NCBI RefSeq assembly: GCF_018588885.1
Contig: NZ_JAFFIW010000020.1
Span: 52,802-116,801 of the forward strand
DNA: 64,000 nucleotides
Origin: Mesorhizobium sp. dw_380
GTDB lineage: Bacteria; Pseudomonadota; Alphaproteobacteria; Rhizobiales; Rhizobiaceae
Reading direction: 5' to 3'
Under the pieces are notes generated by a model. The model saw nothing but the letters and a program-made list of their open reading frames with translations. It was not told the origin of the DNA and did not search any database. Every line of letters begins with the position of its first letter. Within the stretch, counting starts at the first letter, position 1. The translations under genes and the position numbers were made by a program. Of the stretch, positions 59,390 through 64,000 are shown piece by piece.

Positions 59390-60346
59390 ATGCCCCAAGT
59401 CGACTGGTTAAGCCATCTCTTGCAAATAATCACCGTGACCGGCCAGCTCGAGGTCCGCTGCGCCTACGGTGCGCCGTGGCGCGTTGCCTGGAGCAAGGCT
59501 GCCGCGAACGAAATTCCCTACCACGTCATTGTTAAGGGCCGGGCCATTCTCGAGGATCCGGAGACGAGAGCGGTGAGGGAGCTGGTGAGCGGAGATATTG
59601 TGCTGCTGCCTCACGGCGCGGCGCATGTACTGCACGACGGCAGCGGGCAAACACCAATCCCTACCCAGCAACGCCAGGGGTCAGCCGGATGGATGCTGAG
59701 TGAGAATGATGGCCGGGGCGAGCAACTGGATCTGCTGTGTGGGCGATTTTTTATTGCGCCACCCCATGATCGACTGATCCGCAACTACCTGCCCGCTAAT
59801 CTGGTGACACGCGCTGTGGACAGCCATGGAGAAGAGGGCATGGGGTCCGCATCCAACCAACTTGCCGGTCTTGTCGGGCTGATGCGGATGGAGTCCGCCG
59901 GTGACAGGGCGGGAGGGCGCGCCATTCTCAACGCGCTTTCTTCGGCTCTGTTCACACTGGTACTGCGCGCGGCGAGCCAATCCGGGAAAGCCCCCGAAGG
60001 CTTGTTGGCCCTGGCCGGCCATCCGCGGCTGGCACCAGCGATTGCGGCAATGTTCGCCGATGCGGCACGGCCTTGGAAACTGCCCGATCTGGCCGATTTG
60101 TGCGGGATGTCGCGCGCTACGTTCATGCGCCAGTTTCAGGACAAGCTGGGTCGCTCCGCCCTCGATTTGTTGACCGATCTCCGCATGAGTCTGGCCGCCA
60201 ACGAGTTGAAGAAGCCAGCGATCAGCACCGAGGCCGTGGCCGAGACCGTTGGGTATCAATCCGTTTCGGCATTCCGGCATGTCTTCGCCGAAAGGATGGG
60301 GATGACGCCGGGGGAGTGGCGGCGACTGGCGCACAAGGGCGAGTAA
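59390..60346 (+). CDS. AraC-family regulator with cupin domain
   Basis: ATG 59390 follows CGAGGTGTC, trimming 60 residues that overlap the GNAT gene. The 318-residue protein has an N-terminal cupin-like domain (EIPYHVIVKGRAILEDPETR, GDIVLLPHGAAHVLHDGSGQ, LDLLCGRFFIAPPHDRLI). A C-terminal AraC helix-turn-helix pair follows (LADLCGMSRATFMRQFQDKL, VAETVGYQSVSAFRHVFAER). Such proteins often activate genes for aldehyde or quinone reduction. It lies just before the nitroreductase gene. Confidence 0.92.
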   Translation: MPQVDWLSHLLQIITVTGQLEVRCAYGAPWRVAWSKAAANEIPYHVIVKGRAILEDPETRAVRELVSGDIVLLPHGAAHVLHDGSGQTPIPTQQRQGSAGWMLSENDGRGEQLDLLCGRFFIAPPHDRLIRNYLPANLVTRAVDSHGEEGMGSASNQLAGLVGLMRMESAGDRAGGRAILNALSSALFTLVLRAASQSGKAPEGLLALAGHPRLAPAIAAMFADAARPWKLPDLADLCGMSRATFMRQFQDKLGRSALDLLTDLRMSLAANELKKPAISTEAVAETVGYQSVSAFRHVFAERMGMTPGEWRRLAHKGE

Positions 60347-60376
60347 GAAGCGCGGTCTGAGATCCGGAAGGCGCAG

Positions 60377-60427
60377 TTTGATCCTTTCGCGCATCGTATT
60401 GAGCTAATTCAGTCTCGAAATAATCAC
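60377..60427 (+). promoter_or_regulatory. promoter and upstream box of nitroreductase gene
   Basis: TTTGATCCTTT at 60377, then TTGAGC (60399-60404), 17 bp and AATCAC (or TAATCA at 16 bp). Spacer and flanks are the same type as at 55869-55919 (both contain CTCGAAAT before the -10). The nearby AraC protein is the likely regulator. Confidence 0.55.
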
Positions 60428-60476
60428 TCGTCCCCGTAAATTAGGCTCCGTAATCACTTGATAAGGGAGCCATCCA

Positions 60477-61181
60477 ATGAACTGCATCAGCCTCACTACC
60501 GGACCCGCAACCCGCGTCGCCGCCGAAATCTTCAAGGAGACCGCGAAGAGCGAAAACGCGTTCGCGACGAACGCCGTCATCGAAACGATCCTGAGCCGCA
60601 GTGCCGCCAAGTACTACGACGCTACTGCCGCCCTGAGCGACGACCAGATCCGCGACCTGGTGCGTATCGGCACGTCCGCGCCAACCTCCTTCCACCTGCA
60701 GAACTGGCGCTTCATCGCCGTACGCTCGCCGGAAGCCAAGGCGCGGCTGCGTCCGATCGCCTGGAATCAGCCCGCGATCACCGACGCGGCCGTGACCTTC
60801 ATCATCATCGGCCAGCTTGCCGATGCAAGCACTGTTCCAGCCCGCCTGGCGCCCGTAGTGGAAGCCGGCATCATGCCGGCACACCTGGTGCCGGATTGGG
60901 AAATCCCCGCCCGCGGTTTGTATGACGATCAGCCGCAGCGCCAGCGCGACGAAGCCGTGCGCTCCGCAACCTTCGGCGCCGCGGCGATCATCTACACGGC
61001 CCGGTCGCTGGGCCTGGGTTCGACGCCGATGATCGGTTTCGACGCCGAGGCGGTGCACAGCGAGTTCGGCCTGGCCGAAGACGAAGTGCCGGTCATGCTG
61101 CTGACCGTCGGACCCGAGCGAGCTGGCAACTGGCCGCAGAAGCCGCGCATGCCGGTCGCCGATGTGCTGGACTTTGCATAA
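60477..61181 (+). CDS. FMN-dependent nitroreductase family protein
   Basis: The start follows AAGGGAGCCATCC. The 234-residue protein has LSRSAAKYYDATAALSDDQI, LVRIGTSAPTSFHLQNWRFI, SATFGAAAIIYTARSLGLGS and TPMIGFDAEAVHSEFGLAED, the layout of NfsA/NfsB-type nitroreductases. Uses NAD(P)H to reduce nitro groups or quinones. It is followed 34 bp on by the second AhpD-like gene; the two are likely one transcript with the azoreductase. Confidence 0.92.
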   Translation: MNCISLTTGPATRVAAEIFKETAKSENAFATNAVIETILSRSAAKYYDATAALSDDQIRDLVRIGTSAPTSFHLQNWRFIAVRSPEAKARLRPIAWNQPAITDAAVTFIIIGQLADASTVPARLAPVVEAGIMPAHLVPDWEIPARGLYDDQPQRQRDEAVRSATFGAAAIIYTARSLGLGSTPMIGFDAEAVHSEFGLAEDEVPVMLLTVGPERAGNWPQKPRMPVADVLDFA

Positions 61182-61215
61182 TCACTAATCAACTCAAGAT
61201 CTTATGGAGACTACG

Positions 61216-61761
61216 ATGGCGAGAACCGCTGCGCTGAAGCCGGAACAGGTACCGGCTGACTCGAAACAGACCCTCGATGCTTTCACCAGGAATATCGGGT
61301 TCACCCCAAATATGATGGCGGCCTTCGCGCAGAGCCCGATCGCGTTCAACTCCTGGGCCACGCTGCTCGGATCCCTGAGCAAAGCACTCGACGTAAAGAC
61401 GCGAGACAGCATCGGCCTCGCCGTTTCCGAAGTGAACGGCTGCAATTACTGCCTGACGGTTCACAGCTTTACGGCCGAACACATGGCCAAGCTGCCGGCC
61501 GATGACATCATCCTCGCCCGAAAGGGTCATGCCAAGAATCCGAAGCGGGATGCCGCCGTCCAGTTCGCACGCAAAGTCATCGAGACCCGCGGCCACGTCG
61601 ACGACGCTGATCTGAAAGCCGTCCGCGATGCTGGCTACACCGATGCGAACGTCATCGAGATCGTCGCGCTTGTGGCCATGTACTCGCTGACGAACTTCTT
61701 CAACAACGTGTTCGATCACGACAAGGACTTTCCCGCCGTCGCGCCGGCCGGCTCGGTCTGA
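61216..61761 (+). CDS. carboxymuconolactone decarboxylase/AhpD-like protein (second copy)
   Basis: I take ATG 61216 (GGAG 8 bp before) rather than ATG 61204. The 181-residue protein closely matches the one at 55969, including GCNYCLTVHSFTAEHMAKLP and NVIEIVALVAMYSLTNFFNN. Differences are spread through the protein, so the duplication is not very recent. It lies between the nitroreductase and azoreductase genes. Confidence 0.9.
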   Translation: MARTAALKPEQVPADSKQTLDAFTRNIGFTPNMMAAFAQSPIAFNSWATLLGSLSKALDVKTRDSIGLAVSEVNGCNYCLTVHSFTAEHMAKLPADDIILARKGHAKNPKRDAAVQFARKVIETRGHVDDADLKAVRDAGYTDANVIEIVALVAMYSLTNFFNNVFDHDKDFPAVAPAGSV

Positions 61762-61798
61762 GCTCGGTCCTGTCCCGTAAAGCCATAGGAACAATCCC

Positions 61799-62509
61799 AT
61801 GAATATCCTCCACATTGATGTCAGTCCGCGACTGGAATCGCATAGCCGCCAGCTTTCGGCGGCGATCGTCGAAAGGCTCCTCGAGGTTGCGCCCGGGGCG
61901 AGCGTCAGTCGGCGTGATCTAGGGACTGAGCCCTTGCCTCACGCCGCGGCTGACTACGCGGTTGCGCTGTCGTCGCCTGCTACCTTGGCGGCCCCGCCGA
62001 AGGGCGCTCTGGATCGTTCCGAGGCGCTTATCCAGGAAGTCGAAGCGGCCGACGTGATCGTCATCGGAACGCCCATGCACAACTTCACCATTCCCTCGGT
62101 TCTCAAAGCATGGATCGACCAGATCTTGCGCGTTGGTCGCACGATGAAATCGACGTCCGCCGGGAAGGTGGGAATGCTTCGGGACCGTCCGGTGTTTATC
62201 GGCGTCGCTTCCGGTGGCGTCTTTTCCGGCGACCGAGCAAACCAACCCGATTTTCTTACGCCGTATCTCTCGCTAGCGCTGAACTCCATTGGGCTGGAGA
62301 CCCTGCAATTCCTCCCGCTGCAGGCCACCGCGTTTCTTGATGAGGACAAGGCCGCATTGGCGAGGGAGAAGGCCTTGGCGGTGATCGATCTGACGGTCGT
62401 GCGAGAGCTTCGAGGCGTCGATGGTCGGCCCGCGGTGCTCTCGGGCACCGGTAGACCCTATCGCGATGCGCACCCTGTTCTGAGAAGCGTCGCGCTAGCA
62501 GCATTCTGA
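61799..62509 (+). CDS. azoR: FMN-dependent NADH-azoreductase
   Basis: The 236-residue flavodoxin-like protein has the FMN-phosphate loop SPRLESHSRQLSAAIVERLL, then VIGTPMHNFTIPSVLKAWID (the family PMYNF-type motif) and FIGVASGGVFSGDRANQPDF. It reduces quinones or azo compounds in two-electron steps and so avoids radical formation. The gene ends the redox cluster, 37 bp after the AhpD-like gene. Its C-terminal 30 residues exceed the usual length. Confidence 0.92.
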   Translation: MNILHIDVSPRLESHSRQLSAAIVERLLEVAPGASVSRRDLGTEPLPHAAADYAVALSSPATLAAPPKGALDRSEALIQEVEAADVIVIGTPMHNFTIPSVLKAWIDQILRVGRTMKSTSAGKVGMLRDRPVFIGVASGGVFSGDRANQPDFLTPYLSLALNSIGLETLQFLPLQATAFLDEDKAALAREKALAVIDLTVVRELRGVDGRPAVLSGTGRPYRDAHPVLRSVALAAF

Positions 62510-62587
62510 AGGCCCGCCGCAAGCTCTCGGCACGCCCGCATCATAACCCTCCGGCCTCCGCCGGACCGTGAACACGAGGTCTTTCCG

Positions 62588-63055
62588 ATGATTTTACCTA
62601 CTAATACGCGTCCCCAAATCGGCGATAGGATCACCGGCAAATCAGCACCGCCCGATGATGGCGCCGTCCGCGAATGGATCGGACCAGAGGCGTTCGAGCG
62701 TTGGGCTGAGCTGCGGAACTGGATCGATGAATCCTATCCAGGAGTTTTTACGCCGGACTGGCTCTACGGTGGCAGGAACCGCGGTTGGTCCTTGCGCTAC
62801 AAGAAGACCAAGGCGCTCTGCACCTTGGTGCCGGGATACCGGCGGCTTTCGGCTGTGGTGGTCATGGGTGGAGCAGAACGGGAGAAGTTTGAGGAGCGGC
62901 GCTATGTCTGGCGTCTGCAATTGGTCAAGCTCTACGACGAAGCCAAAACATACATCGACGGAAAATGGCTGACGATTGCCATTTCATCGGCAGATGATCT
63001 GCATGATGTGACGGCGCTTCTGACTATGAAGCGCCAGCCAAAGCCGCGCGGCTGA
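62588..63055 (+). CDS. DUF3788 family protein
   Basis: The 155-residue cytosolic protein has AFERWAELRNWIDESYPGVF, NRGWSLRYKKTKALCTLVPG and VVMGGAEREKFEERRYVW, which match DUF3788. Family members are predicted small alpha/beta proteins of unknown function, found in stress clusters. It begins 78 bp after azoR with no clear ribosome site except GAGGTCTTTCCG. Confidence 0.8.
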   Translation: MILPTNTRPQIGDRITGKSAPPDDGAVREWIGPEAFERWAELRNWIDESYPGVFTPDWLYGGRNRGWSLRYKKTKALCTLVPGYRRLSAVVVMGGAEREKFEERRYVWRLQLVKLYDEAKTYIDGKWLTIAISSADDLHDVTALLTMKRQPKPRG

Positions 63056-63426
63056 AGGCAACAAAAATCCTCGATTCGCGGCGCGATGGCTCCGAGGAAC
63101 CCGGGTAGCGGTCTCGTGCTGGATGCGGAGCAGGCGGACACAGGTGACCTCGGCTGAACGCCCGCTTGTGCACTTTCGGTCTAATAGCGAACCGGCACCT
63201 TTCGGCCCCTTCTCGTCGAGTAGCAGCCGTGGCGCGAAGCCGACGCACCGCGACGAGCGGCGAGTGCAGCCGCGCATAGCGTTCATCGACATCCCACGAA
63301 CCCTCCTCCTTCATTCGATCCTCCCGTGCCGGCCAAAATCGAGTTGATAAAAATGTTGATCAAGGACGATGGCACGATAGGATACGAAGACGAGCGAAAC
63401 GGAACGAATCCAGAGCCTACAAGTCA
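63056..63426. other. intergenic region with repeat copy B
   Basis: Apart from the repeat at 63202-63277 no gene is certain. A frame from about 63353 reads MLIKDDGTIGYEDERNGTNP and could be the lost N-terminus of the next gene in another frame. Confidence 0.35.
63202..63277. repeat. intergenic repeat, copy B
   Basis: The second copy of the sequence at 33883-33973, in the same orientation, with a 9-bp gap in the loop. It lies upstream of the rcgA-like gene. Confidence 0.6.
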
Positions 63427-64000
63427 TTGTTTAAGAACGGAAAGTTATTTCTCTCTCCGCCGAGAGACGAGAGCGATTTCAAAGAATTATTCAAACGATT
63501 GGCCGCAGCGGGTGCGGGTCGGCCAATGGGCAAGGATGGATTTCCTGCTGGCCCATGGACGCCCGAGCTTCTTGCAGAGGCGATTTCACAGATTGATTCC
63601 AACCGGATTGGGGTTGATCTTCAAGAGAACGAGAAGGGAATTAGCGCTGCCAACATTCGCTGGCTGGCGAGGGTCCTTGGCTGCGATGATCCGGTGGCAA
63701 CCAGCGAATGGCAGATGGAGCTTAGTGCGGCGCAATCGCGGTTAACGGCCAAGAGAAGAGAATGGAAAAGAGCGGGAAGCGGCGTTGCGCTGGCAGTTCC
63801 AGATATGAGACGGACTGCGACCTTCGATGATGGGTCGGATTCCCCGGCAGAGATGGCAAGGGATAATGACGCTAAAGGGCCGAGGCGGCGTTTCAGTTTG
63901 GCAAGGAAATCGGAGGCGCTTTTTAGTCGAGGATATCCGCTGAATTTGCCGGCGTCGGTGTTTGCGGGTGTCTCCGCTCTTGGGTTTTTGTCGTATATTG
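63427..64000 (+). CDS. RcgA-like protein, 5' part
   Basis: The open frame runs off the window. I use TTG 63427; the true start is uncertain because no ATG with a ribosome site is visible. The visible 191 codons read FKNGKLFLSPPRDESDFK, WTPELLAEAISQIDSNRIGV, ISAANIRWLARVLGCDDPVA, TSEWQMELSAAQSRLTAKRR and end in a hydrophobic segment (LPASVFAGVSALGFLSYI). From memory these match RcgA proteins, described as putative transporters linked to rhizobial plasmid transfer genes. The segment between GVDL and QENEKGIS seems shorter by about seven residues than in relatives. Confidence 0.7.
   Translation, partial: MFKNGKLFLSPPRDESDFKELFKRLAAAGAGRPMGKDGFPAGPWTPELLAEAISQIDSNRIGVDLQENEKGISAANIRWLARVLGCDDPVATSEWQMELSAAQSRLTAKRREWKRAGSGVALAVPDMRRTATFDDGSDSPAEMARDNDAKGPRRRFSLARKSEALFSRGYPLNLPASVFAGVSALGFLSYI

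Noticed and set aside
1..64000. CRISPR arrays, rRNA and tRNA genes
   Set aside because: I saw no regularly spaced repeats and no tRNA or rRNA signatures when reading both strands. A tRNA search program could still reveal a divergent one.

Overview
The window looks like part of a large conjugative replicon or integrative conjugative element of an alphaproteobacterium of the Rhizobiales (Mesorhizobium, Rhizobium or Ensifer type). The evidence is a complete VirB/VirD4 type IV secretion system, a VirD2-type relaxase C-terminus, a MucR/Ros regulator, an RcgA-like gene start, DUF3606 and SRAP genes, and the high-GC codon use of that group. No replication genes, rRNA, tRNA or CRISPR array were seen. 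Species and replicon type cannot be settled from this window.

Layout. (1) 1-8.3 kb: relaxase end, a small membrane protein, MAPEG protein, DUF5996 protein, a MucR homologue lacking most zinc ligands, and a run of overlapping small genes including SRAP (abasic-site DNA crosslinker), an ATP-dependent DNA ligase on the other strand and DUF3606. (2) 8.6-8.9 kb: a 0.29 kb remnant of an IS21-type element whose other, 1.6 kb copy lies at 27.9-29.6 kb. (3) 9-27.8 kb, between these copies: an enzyme and signalling cluster. It holds haloperoxidase-like and epoxide-hydrolase-like alpha/beta hydrolases, two Tat-exported metallo-beta-lactamase-fold hydrolases, an SDR, a three-gene nitrile hydratase/thiocyanate hydrolase-like enzyme, a 1864-residue hybrid kinase and three receiver-domain proteins. 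One of these has an inverted domain order (winged helix first, receiver second). Two hydrolase pseudogenes show repeated duplication and loss. (4) 29.6-33.7 kb: a CBASS anti-phage operon on the minus strand (HNH-SAVED effector, CD-NTase, E2-like protein; type II-short layout), divergent from an XRE regulator and ImmA/IrrE peptidase pair resembling CapH/CapP. The intergenic region has two 16-bp palindromes spaced exactly 60 bp apart. (5) 34-47 kb: virD4, virB11, B10, B9, B8, B6, a lipoprotein, virB5, a lytic transglycosylase, virB4, B3, B2 and virB1, all on the minus strand. (6) 47-53.5 kb, plus strand: three secreted staphylococcal-nuclease-fold proteins, a TrbM-like protein, small envelope proteins, then unrecognised membrane proteins. 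(7) 53.7-63 kb: truncated integrase, LysR regulator/TauE exporter, and a redox stress cluster (two AhpD-like proteins, quinone-oxidoreductase-like MDR, PNPOx-like, nitroreductase, azoreductase, AraC regulator). Two genes in this cluster share near-identical promoters. (8) 63.2-64 kb: a second copy of an intergenic repeat and the 5' part of an rcgA-like gene.

How the parts fit: relaxase, VirD4 and VirB proteins form the transfer machine. The cargo is a defence module (CBASS), a DNA-damage module (SRAP and ligase), an exported hydrolase/nitrile-type enzyme cluster with its own sensory cascade, and a redox/electrophile-response cluster. The CBASS genes and their predicted regulators are the clearest complete system. 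The split nitrile hydratase-like enzyme with its linked signalling genes is the best candidate for something not yet described.
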